Below are positions 40,508 through 48,939 of a DNA stretch of 64,000 nt, one piece after another. Positions within the stretch are counted from its first letter, which is position 1; the number at the start of each line of letters is the position of its first letter. The notes beneath the pieces are model-generated. The model did no database searches and was not told the origin of the DNA. It was given only the letters and a program-made list of their open reading frames with translations. The DNA is taken from NCBI RefSeq assembly GCF_002897375.1, contig NZ_BFAG01000002.1:308501-372500 (forward strand). Reading direction: 5' to 3'. The DNA is from Deinococcus aerius. GTDB lineage: Bacteria; Deinococcota; Deinococci; Deinococcales; Deinococcaceae. A program made the translations under genes and the position numbers.

Positions 40508-40595
40508 TCCTGTTCTCCTCGCCGGGGGTCCACGTCTCGCGCCGCTCCCCCCGGTCTTGCATGGAGAGCTCTGAGCCGCGAGGCTCTGGGCGGGA

Positions 40596-41795
40596 TCAGT
40601 ACAGGCCGTTGTGCCTGGTCCAGGAGGCGTCAAGCGCCGCCCTGGGCTTGCCTTGACGGGTGAGATTGTGGGCGAGGATCTCGTCCACTTCTCCGAGGCT
40701 GCACACCTCGCCCACCAGCTCGGCGAGACGCACCTGCAGTTCCGCACGGGCGACTGGAACGTCGGTACCGCTGGGCATCCGCTCGCACCAGCGCATCTGC
40801 AGCCGGGCAGGTTTGAACTCCCACCCGGCAAGTTGCACGGCCACGGTCTTCAGGCCGAGACGACGGGCGGCCATGACGGCAGCCCTGCCGACGAGGTCGT
40901 CGGTGTCGGCGGCCACCACCGGCACCTGCTTGCGCTTCAAGGCGGCGGTGAAGAGTTCGACCAGCCGGTCGAATGCCTCGGCCTTGAGGGTGCGGGGCAC
41001 CCGGAGGCTCTCCCAGTCACCTGTGACGAACAGGGCGCCGGCCAGCGCTTCTTCCACCCTGTGGTGCAGGGCGCGGGGCTGCACGCTTCTGCCCGGCTGC
41101 GGGTCCGGCTCGTACCAGGCTTGCGCCCGAAACGTTCCGTAATCGCGTACGGGATTGCCCCCATGGCCGCGGCCCAGCGCTTCGAGCCGGGCCAACAATT
41201 CGGGGTCGGGATTCCCCGCTGCCAGCAGTTGCACGGCGGCCTCCTCGGCGTTGTCGGCAAAGATGCCGAGCGCCTTAAGGTCGGCGTCCACACCTTGCAG
41301 CTCGTGCTCGGCGTGCGCCCAGTCCCGCTGAGCTTCAACGGCGTGGGCCTGCGCCTGCATCTCCTCAGCGTCAAGCGTGTAGCCCACGCCATGCAGGCTC
41401 TGAAGCGCGGCGAGTGCCGTGTAATCCACGTCGCCCTGGGTCAGGCCGTAGTGGACGCTGGGCTGGAGCATGTCGTCCCGACGGACGAACACCTTGCCGC
41501 GCCCGGGCACCATGACGTCGCCTTCCTTGATGTTCTTCGCCGTGGCGAAGACGGCGCGGATGACCACGTCCCGGGCCTTGGATTCCCACTGACTCCTCGC
41601 GGCGGGCACGGCCCCCACGGCCGCACCCTTCTTGAAGGCCAGGGGCACCATCGCCTGGAGCCACGCGGCGGTGTCCTCGTGGGCGAGGAGCGCCCCGTAG
41701 AGCTTCTCGTCGATGTTCGCCCCGGGCTGCTGGCGAGCACGGGCCAGCAGCTCGACGAGGCTGACGGGGAAAACCGCCGCATCATGTACACTCAT
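40596..41795 (-). CDS. Hypothetical protein, possible NYN/PIN-like C-terminal part
   Basis: 399 residues. The middle is helical. The C-terminal third has an alternating alpha/beta pattern (ALKRKQVPVVAADTDDLVGR, then AAVMAARRLGLKTVAVQLAG) with TDD and AARRLGLK segments, weakly reminiscent of NYN nuclease folds. I do not recognise the family with confidence. GAAAGGA precedes the ATG. The gene borders the origin region. Confidence 0.45.
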   Translation of the reverse strand: MSVHDAAVFPVSLVELLARARQQPGANIDEKLYGALLAHEDTAAWLQAMVPLAFKKGAAVGAVPAARSQWESKARDVVIRAVFATAKNIKEGDVMVPGRGKVFVRRDDMLQPSVHYGLTQGDVDYTALAALQSLHGVGYTLDAEEMQAQAHAVEAQRDWAHAEHELQGVDADLKALGIFADNAEEAAVQLLAAGNPDPELLARLEALGRGHGGNPVRDYGTFRAQAWYEPDPQPGRSVQPRALHHRVEEALAGALFVTGDWESLRVPRTLKAEAFDRLVELFTAALKRKQVPVVAADTDDLVGRAAVMAARRLGLKTVAVQLAGWEFKPARLQMRWCERMPSGTDVPVARAELQVRLAELVGEVCSLGEVDEILAHNLTRQGKPRAALDASWTRHNGLY

Positions 41796-42387
41796 CGCGT
41801 TTCCTTTCGCTCGCCGTCAGGGGGGTTGATCGCCCCTCGACCCTGACCGCGAGTCTCGGAGAGAAACAACCCCTTCCCGCGTGGGAAGGAAACGGTGGCA
41901 CTCCACATCTGCAAATGTGGGGTGCCGCTGCACTTGAGGGGCCCGGGCGATCCGGGGATCCTCCCCGAGGGAGGCTGGCATGAGGTCCGCCGCGCACGTT
42001 GCCGGGCCGGCGGGTTCAACAGGGGATCCTGCTGGTAAGCCGAGCATAGCAGGGGAGGCAGATCGGTGCCACGGACTACGGCAGAGGGAGTGCCGTTCGC
42101 CTGCACGTCATAGATGTGGACCGTGCAGGCCTCTGCGAGCCTTCATGGGGAAACGGACCTCACTGATTCCCGCTAAGCCTCTAAGGGCCGCCACTGGGCC
42201 AACCCGAAGAGAACACCCCTGGGTGGAGGGTTCCTGCCCTATGGCTTCTGCCCGGTGGAATCTCCTCAACCGAGATGACCCTCTTGACTGTTGATTCTTC
42301 AAAAAGAAAAAAGAGTAGAAAACATATGATGATCATCATCAGGGCGCTCAGGCTGAGTACGGCCTGGCGCGCCTTTTTCGGGCTGAT
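41796..42387. other. Origin-proximal non-coding region
   Basis: About 590 bases with no gene. It holds a strong hairpin GGCACTCCACAT/ATGTGGGGTGCC (41897-41926, one T-G pair). An AT-rich stretch at 42290-42330 follows (TTCAAAAAGAAAAAAGAG), suited to strand opening. A perfect 14-bp palindrome ATGATGATCATCAT lies at 42326-42339. Together with the iterons this looks like the replication origin. Confidence 0.6.
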
Positions 42388-42733
42388 CCTGCAAAGTGTC
42401 GGAGATAGGTCCTGCAAAGTGTCGGAGGTGGGTCCGGTCAATCCCGCAAAGTGTCGGTGGAACGTCCAGGATAGCTGCCCCTGAGTCCTACAAAGTGTCG
42501 GGGGCGACTCCTGCAAAGTGTCGGAGGGAGAGGGAGGGTATTCCAGTCCTGTCCTGCAAAGTGTCGGGGGCGACTCCTACAAAGTGTCGGAGGGAGAGGG
42601 AGGGTATTCCAGTCCTGTCCTGCAAAGTGTCGGGGGCGACTCCTACAAAGTGTCGGAGGCTCCTACGGCCATTCCCGCAAAGTGTCGGAGGGAGCTCTCC
42701 TGCCTCTGTCCGCCAAGTCCCGCAAAATGTCGG
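42388..42733 (+). repeat. Eleven iterons of the replication origin
   Basis: Eleven direct repeats with core CNGCAAAGTGTCGG (C-C-T/C-G/A-C-A-A-A-G-T-G-T-C-G-G). They start at 42388, 42411, 42443, 42487, 42510, 42553, 42576, 42619, 42642, 42674 and 42719; the last has AATG for AGTG. Spacings are often 23 or 43 bases, about two and four helical turns. A 66-bp unit is duplicated (42510-42575 and 42576-42641). They lie just downstream of the repA gene end and are the expected RepA binding sites. Confidence 0.9.
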
Positions 42734-42814
42734 AAGCGAAGGTGGAGCAGTGAAAACGGGGCGCCCCCGTCACCTGCTCTGACGGGGACCACAGTAAGTT
42801 GAACAGAGACAGAA

Positions 42815-44185
42815 TCAGGGGGTGGGTTGCTCCCAACCTGAGATCTGGCCTTCGATCTGGGGCCTTTCGAGCGAACGCAGTTGGAGAAGGTCCAGGGTGC
42901 TGATGCGCCCATCCAAGTACAGCTTCACCGCCCGGTCACGCAGGGGCCGCAGGGCTCCTGTTTCCTCGAATCTCTGTCCAAGGGCCATAAGCGCGGACTC
43001 TGGTTTCCTCTCCACCGGAGCCGGGTCTTCCTCATCGGCTGTGGGCAAGGGTGGAGGAGCAGGCCGCCGCGCACTGGACGTTTTCTCCGCGACCTCCACC
43101 GGGTACTTGTCCGGGTCGCGAAGCATATCCACTAGGAGGCCCTGGCGGTTCTTGACCTTGCCCTTGTAGGCAGTCTTCATCAAGGCCTCGAAACGTGTCA
43201 GAGTTTGATGCACGTGCGCTGCGGTGTACTGCACGGCCAATTCCAGGGCAGCCTTGCTGCTGAGATACTGCGACAAGAGTTGAGCCGCCTCCGGATCGGC
43301 CATCCGCACCTCTTCCTCAGCGAAGGTGTACGTGAAGGTTTTTTGCCGCCCCCGCCCCTCGGTCTCGACGGTCGCAAGGTAGCCGCTTTCCATCAACGCC
43401 TCGTGGGCGGGGATCAGGGCGCGCTCGATAAGGGAGGGCAGGTTGCGACCGTCCATCTGGTGCGACAGTCCCAGGTGCTCAGCCCAACTCAGGAGGGGAA
43501 GTCTGACTTCCTTGGGTGGCGTGCCGTTCTCGGCAAGGTTCGTGCGGAGCATGGAGAGTGCCCTGTAAACACTGCGACTCATCGGCTGCTTGAGCCGGCC
43601 GAGCAGGGCGCTGTCGAGGGGTCGGACGTACCCGGAGCGAATGCTCTGCATCAGCTCCGGGTCGAGGCGAATAACGAGCAGCGTCTTCGCCTGCCAACGG
43701 CCGATGTCCTCGACCTTTTCGGTGTTGTCTGCCTGCCAGTGCTTGGCGACCAAGTTGAAATCCACTGTCCGCCAGTCGCGCTTGCCTTGGTCGTACCAAC
43801 ACTCGGTGATGGTGAAGGTGCTGCGCTTGAGCCGGTGGAGGGCGCGTTGCACCTCGCCGTAGCTCCTGGCGTTGTCCGGAAGGCAGCTCAGCTTCAGCAG
43901 CTCGCTGGCGCTGATGCGGATCTCGCCGCCCGGTCTCGTGTTCTGGAGCACGGCGGCGCTGATCAGGCCCAGCAACACATCGTTGTCGATCCCGTGCGGT
44001 ACCACGTCGTTGAGGTCGGCCGTGCACTCGACGGTCATCGTGCCCAGCGCGTCGAGCGCGAGTTCCTTGCGCCAGCCCTTGAGCGTGGTGCGGTTCTGCG
44101 CCAGGACCAGGTTGAGACGGGCGAGGTTCAGCTCGTCGTGCCTCTCCTTGAGCATCACGCGTGAGTTCCCCACCGAGAGCAACAT
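42815..44185 (-). CDS. repA: Replication initiator protein A
   Basis: 456 residues of the RepA/replication initiator A type found on Deinococcus plasmids. Winged-helix-like segments include ELNLARLNLVLAQNRTTLKG, RISASELLKLSCLPDNARSY, GEVQRALHRLKRSTFTITEC and LLGRLKQPMSRSVYRALSML. A Pro-rich linker and a helical tail follow. It binds iterons to open the origin, and the 11 iterons lie 80 bases past its stop. TTGAGG and TACACT spaced by 16 nt precede the ATG by 6 nt, predicting a leaderless mRNA. Confidence 0.9.
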   Translation of the reverse strand: MLLSVGNSRVMLKERHDELNLARLNLVLAQNRTTLKGWRKELALDALGTMTVECTADLNDVVPHGIDNDVLLGLISAAVLQNTRPGGEIRISASELLKLSCLPDNARSYGEVQRALHRLKRSTFTITECWYDQGKRDWRTVDFNLVAKHWQADNTEKVEDIGRWQAKTLLVIRLDPELMQSIRSGYVRPLDSALLGRLKQPMSRSVYRALSMLRTNLAENGTPPKEVRLPLLSWAEHLGLSHQMDGRNLPSLIERALIPAHEALMESGYLATVETEGRGRQKTFTYTFAEEEVRMADPEAAQLLSQYLSSKAALELAVQYTAAHVHQTLTRFEALMKTAYKGKVKNRQGLLVDMLRDPDKYPVEVAEKTSSARRPAPPPLPTADEEDPAPVERKPESALMALGQRFEETGALRPLRDRAVKLYLDGRISTLDLLQLRSLERPQIEGQISGWEQPTP

Positions 44186-44219
44186 GAGCTGAGTGTACTC
44201 CTCATCTCCTTCTCCTCAA
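44186..44219 (-). promoter_or_regulatory. repA promoter
   Basis: Minus strand: -35 TTGAGG (44219-44214), 16-nt spacer, -10 TACACT (44197-44192), then 6 nt to the ATG. This is a normal TANNNT promoter and contrasts with the CCAACCTG modules. Confidence 0.6.
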
Positions 44220-45323
44220 GAACAGAATGAGGCGTCGCGTTCCCGGAAGACTCACGCCCTGCTGGAGTTGCATGGCGGCCTCGCGGGCCGCAGCGGGATT
44301 CAGCCCCAGACTTCGCAGGGCGCCCGCGGCGCGCTCCTCACTTTCGCGGGCATAGGTGGCCGCGATGAGCCGGGCGAGCTGGACGCGCTCTTCCAGGGTG
44401 AGCTGCGGCAGCACGCGCCGGGCCTCGTCGAGTGGGTCCGTGACCGTCCCGCTTCTGTGCGCCAGCCTCGGGCGCGCGGGCGCGCGGTAGGCGCTCTCCA
44501 GGCTGGCGAGCGCGTGCCGGCGAGTGTAGGGGTCGTGTCGACCGCGTGCGTCCTGCTGCCCGACCCCGTCGGTGTAGTCCATCATCACGGGCCGGGCGTC
44601 CTCCAGGGCGTATCCCGCCTTTTTCAGTTCACGGGCGAGCCAGTACCCGGCGTTGTTCCGCGCACCGGAAGCCCGGTTCAGCGCTTCCCGCAACAGGGTC
44701 GGCGCGTCCTCGCCGGCCCTCAGCTTGCTCGGGTCGAGTTCCGGCAATTCCGGCGGGGGCGGGCAGGTGAGGCCCGTCCACAGGGCTACCGCCTCGGGCA
44801 GACACGCGGGGTCGAGCAACGCCTCGCTGAGGAGCTGGTACCTCCCGTTGGCCAGAACGCTCGGGGGCAGGACGATCATCCCGCCGTCCCCCCGGACATC
44901 CAGTCCGGGGAACGGCGGGTTCTTGAAGCTGCCGCTGGCGAGCGTCCGGACCTTCCAGCCCGGATGCGGGAAGTACAGGTGCGGGGACCCGCCCCCCGAG
45001 AGGGCGCTGGGAACCAGGCCCCACGCCTTCAGGAGCGCCCAGCCCGCCGCTCCGTCCAGGTCGATCACGACCCGGCGGCTGACCGTCCCGGTGACGCCCG
45101 CCATGCCCGGGACGCGGCGCCGGGGGTGGAACCACTCACGCAGCAGGTCCGGGCTCACCCGCTCCTGCTGGAACCCCCGCCAGGCGGGCACCCGCCTCCC
45201 CTCGTCGTTGACGGTGTAGTGCCCCGTCTCGACCATGACGGTGTGCGGCCCCTTGAACGGGTGAACCGGGATCACGTTCCACCCCACCTCCAGGGCACGC
45301 CGGGCCTGTTCCAGCAGGTTCAT
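44202..45323 (-). CDS. Bifunctional primase-polymerase (Prim-Pol)
   Basis: 373 residues. The Prim-Pol signature is visible: EVGWNVIPVHPFKG at the N-terminus, the catalytic DxD in RRVVIDLDGAAGW, the SGGGSPHLYF segment and GLDVRGDGGMIVLPPS. A helical C-terminal part follows. Plasmid Prim-Pols synthesise primers and extend them at the origin. It overlaps the next upstream gene by 4 nt and lies directly before repA, so it is part of the replication module. Confidence 0.85.
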   Translation of the reverse strand: MNLLEQARRALEVGWNVIPVHPFKGPHTVMVETGHYTVNDEGRRVPAWRGFQQERVSPDLLREWFHPRRRVPGMAGVTGTVSRRVVIDLDGAAGWALLKAWGLVPSALSGGGSPHLYFPHPGWKVRTLASGSFKNPPFPGLDVRGDGGMIVLPPSVLANGRYQLLSEALLDPACLPEAVALWTGLTCPPPPELPELDPSKLRAGEDAPTLLREALNRASGARNNAGYWLARELKKAGYALEDARPVMMDYTDGVGQQDARGRHDPYTRRHALASLESAYRAPARPRLAHRSGTVTDPLDEARRVLPQLTLEERVQLARLIAATYARESEERAAGALRSLGLNPAAAREAAMQLQQGVSLPGTRRLILFLRRRR

Positions 45324-45802
45324 GCGGATTGCCGCTCGTCCGACGGGTCCCCCGTGGTCTCGGTGCTCGCCCCTGCGGGTGTGGCCGGCAGCGCCTGGGC
45401 AGGAGGCGCTTTCCCCCGGGCTGGTTTCTCGCCGCTTTCCTTCCCCGGGTCCCTGCCCGCGTCATGGCCCTGGAGCTGCCGGGCCTTGGCGGCCAGCAGG
45501 GCGAACATTTCCGGCGTGCACCCGGCGTAGGTTTCGCGCGTCGCGACCTTGCCCTCGTCGTGCCGGAAATCGAGCACCTGCGCGACCGTCTCCTTGTGCC
45601 ACCGCCGGAACCGCTCATCATCGAGGATTGCGTAGGACAGGAAGTCCAGGCGGTGCCTTCCACAGCGCAGGGTCTGCTCCTTCCCGGGGATGGCGTCGAA
45701 TCGGCCTTGTGAGAACGCCTCCTGAAAGCGCTGGAGGTACAGCTGAAGGTAACCGGGGTGGTCGAATTGAGCCGTCATTTCGGTCAGATCAGTGATGCGC
45801 AT
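45320..45802 (-). CDS. Hypothetical replication-region protein
   Basis: 160 residues. The first 110 form a compact, mainly helical domain (DHPGYLQLYLQRFQEAFSQG, then FLSYAILDDERFRRWHKETV). The rest is a Lys/Pro/Ala-rich disordered tail. No family is recognised. It overlaps both neighbours and is cotranslated with the Prim-Pol gene. Confidence 0.55.
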   Translation of the reverse strand: MRITDLTEMTAQFDHPGYLQLYLQRFQEAFSQGRFDAIPGKEQTLRCGRHRLDFLSYAILDDERFRRWHKETVAQVLDFRHDEGKVATRETYAGCTPEMFALLAAKARQLQGHDAGRDPGKESGEKPARGKAPPAQALPATPAGASTETTGDPSDERQSA

Positions 45803-46676
45803 GGGACCGTCCTCGTTTTTGGATGAGGCTGCGGATGACGGTGCGGGTGGTGATCTCGTAGGCCACCGGCCAGCCGCTCAGGCGCCGCAGGTGGAGACCG
45901 AGGAGGTCGTCGGGTGCGGTGGCCGTCAGGACCACCAGCGTGCCCCGCTCCCGGTCCAGCCGCAGGGGATAGAGGTCGTGCCGGCGGATGGCCTCCTCCG
46001 GCAGGAGGTGTTCCTCGAGCGTCACGGGCGCGTGCCGGTAGAGGGGGAGGTTCAGGTGGTCGGCCAGGGCAGCCGCGTAGTCGTCCTCGCTGATCAAGCC
46101 GTCACCCAGCAGCCCCGCTTCCCGGCCCTGGTACAGCCGCATCTCTGCCCCGGGGATCAGTCCGGTGACCGCGAGGCGGTCGGCCAGACTCAGCGGCCCG
46201 GCCAGCGCCTCGGGATAGGTGAGGCGCAGACAGCGGCGGTACAGGTCGGGGGGCAGGACCGAGCAGGCCAGGTCCCCGCCTCCGGTTAGTGAAATCGCGT
46301 GTGCACGTTCCTGAAGCCGCGAGTCGCTGAGGTCGAGGAAAGGGTCGGGAGACAGCAGGCGCAGGGTTTCCCCCTCGCGCCGCTGCGCCAGGGTGAGGGT
46401 GTCCAGCGCGAGGGGACGGGGAAGCACCGGTTCCACCCCGCCGCCTGGCCGGCGAATGGCTTCCTCGACCGTCTCGATATGGTTTAGGCGGGTGTAGACG
46501 GGGCGGCCATGCAGCCGGGCCAGACGGTGCCAGACGTCGTGGGTGTCGGCCGCGGTGCGTTCCAGGACGCGCAGCAGCGTGCCTCCCAGGGTCTGCTGGG
46601 TGCGGAGGGCCGTGTCGGCCTCCTCCTCGCTCAGCAGCCCTCCGGCGTGCAGCAGTTCGAGCGTGTCCTCGGTCAT
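45789..46676 (-). CDS. Tandem MshEN/GspE-N-like domain protein without ATPase
   Basis: 295 residues. The C-terminal half reads as a MshEN (GspE/PilB N-terminal) domain: GLISEDDYAAALADHLNLPL, then LPEEAIRRHDLYPLRLDRER, then LVVLTATAPDD. The N-terminal half shows the same layout (GLLSEEEADTALRTQQTLGG, later LRLLSPDPFLDLS). MshEN domains bind cyclic di-GMP in some ATPases, but here no ATPase follows. The role is unknown; sensing or complex assembly is possible. Confidence 0.6.
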   Translation of the reverse strand: MTEDTLELLHAGGLLSEEEADTALRTQQTLGGTLLRVLERTAADTHDVWHRLARLHGRPVYTRLNHIETVEEAIRRPGGGVEPVLPRPLALDTLTLAQRREGETLRLLSPDPFLDLSDSRLQERAHAISLTGGGDLACSVLPPDLYRRCLRLTYPEALAGPLSLADRLAVTGLIPGAEMRLYQGREAGLLGDGLISEDDYAAALADHLNLPLYRHAPVTLEEHLLPEEAIRRHDLYPLRLDRERGTLVVLTATAPDDLLGLHLRRLSGWPVAYEITTRTVIRSLIQKRGRSHAHH

Positions 46677-47458
46677 GCCAGGCCGCGCCCGGTGTACCAG
46701 CGCACGGCGCGGGCGAGGGTGTCGTCGAGGCGGGTCTGAGGCACGTTGAAACGCAGGTTCTTCTCCTCGATCAGCCGCCCGATCCGTCTCGCCAAAGGCT
46801 GAACATCCGGGTAATCGCTCAAGTACCTCTCGGCGTCCTCCCAGAAGCGCGCTGTGGTCGGATGTTGGTGCCGCAGCTCGATCGTCTTGCTGGGGGCGAC
46901 CAGGTCGAGGGCCCAGCAGGCCGCCTCCAGTTCGGTCTGGCAGAGTTGCTCACCCCGCACCCGCCCGTCATAGAGGTGCAGTTCGCCTTCGCCGTACAGC
47001 AGTCCGGCCACATGGGTCTGCAGGCCGTCGGTGACGGCGTAGGTGTGCAGGTGGTAGTGGTTCAGCCCGTTCATGCGTGGGAGGGTCCCTCCCTCCGCCT
47101 GGGTGAGGATGTCCTGCCAGAAGCCGTCGAGCCGGGTGAGGGTGCCCACCCGCAGTTGCAGCGACTTTCTCTGAAGCAGCGCCTTGAGTTCTTTCGGCCA
47201 CCCGCTCGGCGGACGGCGCACCTGTTCGCGCAGGGTGTGCAGGTTGGTGTGGACGTACACCAGGCTGTGAAACGGCACGCTGCCCAGGGCGGTGAGGAGT
47301 GCGCTGAGGCGCTGTTCCTCCTCACCCTGGCCCTGAACCGGCACGGTGAAGTAGTGCCCGGTCTTGCCTTCGTTGCGGACGTGAATGACGGTGAGGTCCT
47401 GGCCCGAGAGCTGGAGGTACAGACGCTGCTCGGGACGTTTGCTGGCTTCAGCAGGCAT
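46673..47458 (-). CDS. Hypothetical protein, possible RNase H-like fold
   Basis: 261 residues starting at MPAEASKR with GAGGAG upstream. The core (LYLQLSGQDLTVIHVRN, LLTALGSVPFHSLVYVHTN, TELEAACWALDLVAPSKTIE) alternates strands and helices as in RNase H-type folds. The catalytic acids are not clear. It overlaps the following gene by 4 nt. Low certainty on fold. Confidence 0.45.
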   Translation of the reverse strand: MPAEASKRPEQRLYLQLSGQDLTVIHVRNEGKTGHYFTVPVQGQGEEEQRLSALLTALGSVPFHSLVYVHTNLHTLREQVRRPPSGWPKELKALLQRKSLQLRVGTLTRLDGFWQDILTQAEGGTLPRMNGLNHYHLHTYAVTDGLQTHVAGLLYGEGELHLYDGRVRGEQLCQTELEAACWALDLVAPSKTIELRHQHPTTARFWEDAERYLSDYPDVQPLARRIGRLIEEKNLRFNVPQTRLDDTLARAVRWYTGRGLA

Positions 47459-48570
47459 GGGGCTCCTCGTGACGTTGCTGGTGACGTTGGCGGGCACGTG
47501 CGCCCATGCGGCGGCGTTCCTCTAGGGAAATGGCTTCGTCCCTGCAAACCGTGATCAGGTTCCCCTGCCGGTTGCCTCCGCTGTCGCCATCGGTGTGAAT
47601 CCGCACCTGCCCGGGTGGGACTGGCCCGAGCAGGGACGTGGTGAGGTGCTGGGGAGTGAGTGGGCCCCGTTCGTCGCGGACGCTGCGTGTGATGTCCCGG
47701 TAGGTCTTCACGCGCCGGTCGCGGGACGTCAGCCAAGCCTCGTCGGGTGGGTTGAGGAGGCTCGGCTCTTAAGTTTTGAGGCCCGTCGGGCGCCTCTTCG
47801 GCAATCGGGGGAGTGAGCGGTGGCCGCAGCGGCCGAGCCCGCAGGGAACGGGGGAGAGCGCGGGCGACGCGGCGGCGGGGCTGGGGAGGACGTGGCCGGT
47901 CAGGCCGCCTCGGTGCCGCCTCGAAGGTGGCAATCAGGCACCCCTCGATGGCGCGAATCAGCCCGCCACCCACCAGGTGGGCGAGCAATTGCTCCGCCAC
48001 GTCCCGGGCCACGCCGAGAGCGTTGCGAAACGCCACCCCCGAAAAGCGCCGTGGTCCGTCCGGGTGGAGCAGGGTGGACGCTGCCTCGCTCGCCCGGTGG
48101 ATCAGCGCCGGGTCCAGTGCCGGGCGCCACGCCGGTGGAGGCAGCCGGTACTGGGTGATCTCGTCTCGCCGCAGCCGCACGGTCTGCCGCTCGACGTCAG
48201 GCAGATCCTGCAAGACGTCACTCAGCAGCGTTGGATCCCCGCCGTAGCCCCCCGAAACTTCCGCGAGCGCGCGTCGCAACTGGGCGAAATCGGCCCAGGT
48301 CCCCACACTTGACAGCACCTCGGTCACGCGTGCCTGCAGCCGGATTCGCCAGTCCCGCAAGCGTTGGGGGAGTTCCTCTCGCAGGAAGTACACCTTCACG
48401 TTGCCCCCGTGGGCATGCAGGCTGCCCTCCTCGGTCAACGTGACCAGCGCCTGACGGCAGGTCCGCAGTGACGGTGCACCCGGCTGCCCGCTGCAACGCT
48501 GGTACATCTCCGCCGCGGTGATCCCGTTTCGGCTCAGTTCAAGGCACAGGGGGCGTAGGTCGGCTCGCAT
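47071..48570 (-). CDS. Winged-helix protein, frame probably broken near 47770
   Basis: A 499-codon frame. Residues 1-235 look genuine, with several winged-helix units (ELSRNGITAAEMYQRC, then FRNALGVARDVAEQLLAHLV). An Arg/Pro-rich linker follows. Below about 47770 the codon bias collapses and the frame runs as a shadow over the HNH-like gene and the gene at 46673-47458. The bias resumes in the +1-shifted frame that encodes the HNH-like part. The true product is probably one winged-helix/HNH protein with a +1 shift, or ends near 47770. Confidence 0.5.
   Translation of the reverse strand: MRADLRPLCLELSRNGITAAEMYQRCSGQPGAPSLRTCRQALVTLTEEGSLHAHGGNVKVYFLREELPQRLRDWRIRLQARVTEVLSSVGTWADFAQLRRALAEVSGGYGGDPTLLSDVLQDLPDVERQTVRLRRDEITQYRLPPPAWRPALDPALIHRASEAASTLLHPDGPRRFSGVAFRNALGVARDVAEQLLAHLVGGGLIRAIEGCLIATFEAAPRRPDRPRPPQPRRRVARALPRSLRARPLRPPLTPPIAEEAPDGPQNLRAEPPQPTRRGLADVPRPAREDLPGHHTQRPRRTGPTHSPAPHHVPARASPTRAGADSHRWRQRRQPAGEPDHGLQGRSHFPRGTPPHGRTCPPTSPATSRGAPCLLKPANVPSSVCTSSSRARTSPSFTSATKARPGTTSPCRFRARVRRNSASAHSSPPWAACRFTAWCTSTPTCTPCANRCAVRRAGGRKNSRRCFRESRCNCGWAPSPGSTASGRTSSPRRREGPSHA
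47448..47711 (-). CDS. HNH-like small protein
   Basis: 87 residues from a GTG. VRIHTDGDSGGNRQGNLITV resembles the HNH core (H-x-D-G-D...N...N-L-I-x-x-C), although the first His is replaced and the last is missing. Good coding sequence continues about 17 codons upstream of the GTG without any start codon. This suggests the N-terminus is fused to the upstream frame by a shift near 47768. Confidence 0.45.
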   Translation of the reverse strand: MKTYRDITRSVRDERGPLTPQHLTTSLLGPVPPGQVRIHTDGDSGGNRQGNLITVCRDEAISLEERRRMGARARQRHQQRHEEPHAC

Positions 48571-48939
48571 CTCGCGCGCATGGTGCCCGCCGGACCCAAA
48601 ACTCTGCGGAGCTTTCTTTAAACCCTCTCTAGAACGCTGTTTTTACGGAAACGGGCTTAAGTTGTTCAGACAGGAGGCGGGACCGTACTGTGTTTGAGAT
48701 TTCGTTCTCCGCCCTGCTGACCTGATCTTTTTACTGGACGACTGGGAGAAGAAGCCCCCCGTCATAAGCCGCCGAACAGAATGACCGATAAATTAAGAGA
48801 TGGTAAAAACGTGGAGCGTCTTCCTCTTTAACTTGTCTAGCACTTTTTAAAGTTGCTCGTCGGTGGTTGAACTTGTCTGGGTCAATTCTGCCGCTCCGGA
48901 AGTCGCCGTTGGAGATTTGGGAAGAGGAGAAATGCGAGG
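48571..48939. other. AT-rich divergent intergenic region
   Basis: 369 bases between divergent genes, clearly lower in GC than the rest. It holds a direct repeat AACTTGTCT (48830-48838 and 48870-48878, 40 bases apart), which may bind the regulator encoded downstream. A GAAGAGGAG site precedes the ATG at 48940. A seven-codon frame (MRGWLDV) at 48931-48954 overlaps that start. Confidence 0.5.

Noticed and set aside
42388..42733. Possible CRISPR array
   Set aside because: The repeats are only 15 bases, the intervals are irregular and partly identical, and they lie next to repA; iterons explain them.
42396..42782. A 128-codon open frame across the iterons
   Set aside because: It is produced by translating the repeat units, has no ribosome binding site, and its repeated residues follow the DNA repeats rather than a protein design.
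42829..42848. A further CCAACCTG match
   Set aside because: It lies in the repA C-terminal codons with no start codon or CANNNT hexamer at the required distance. The same applies to matches in coding sequence near 15452, 18645 and 19688.
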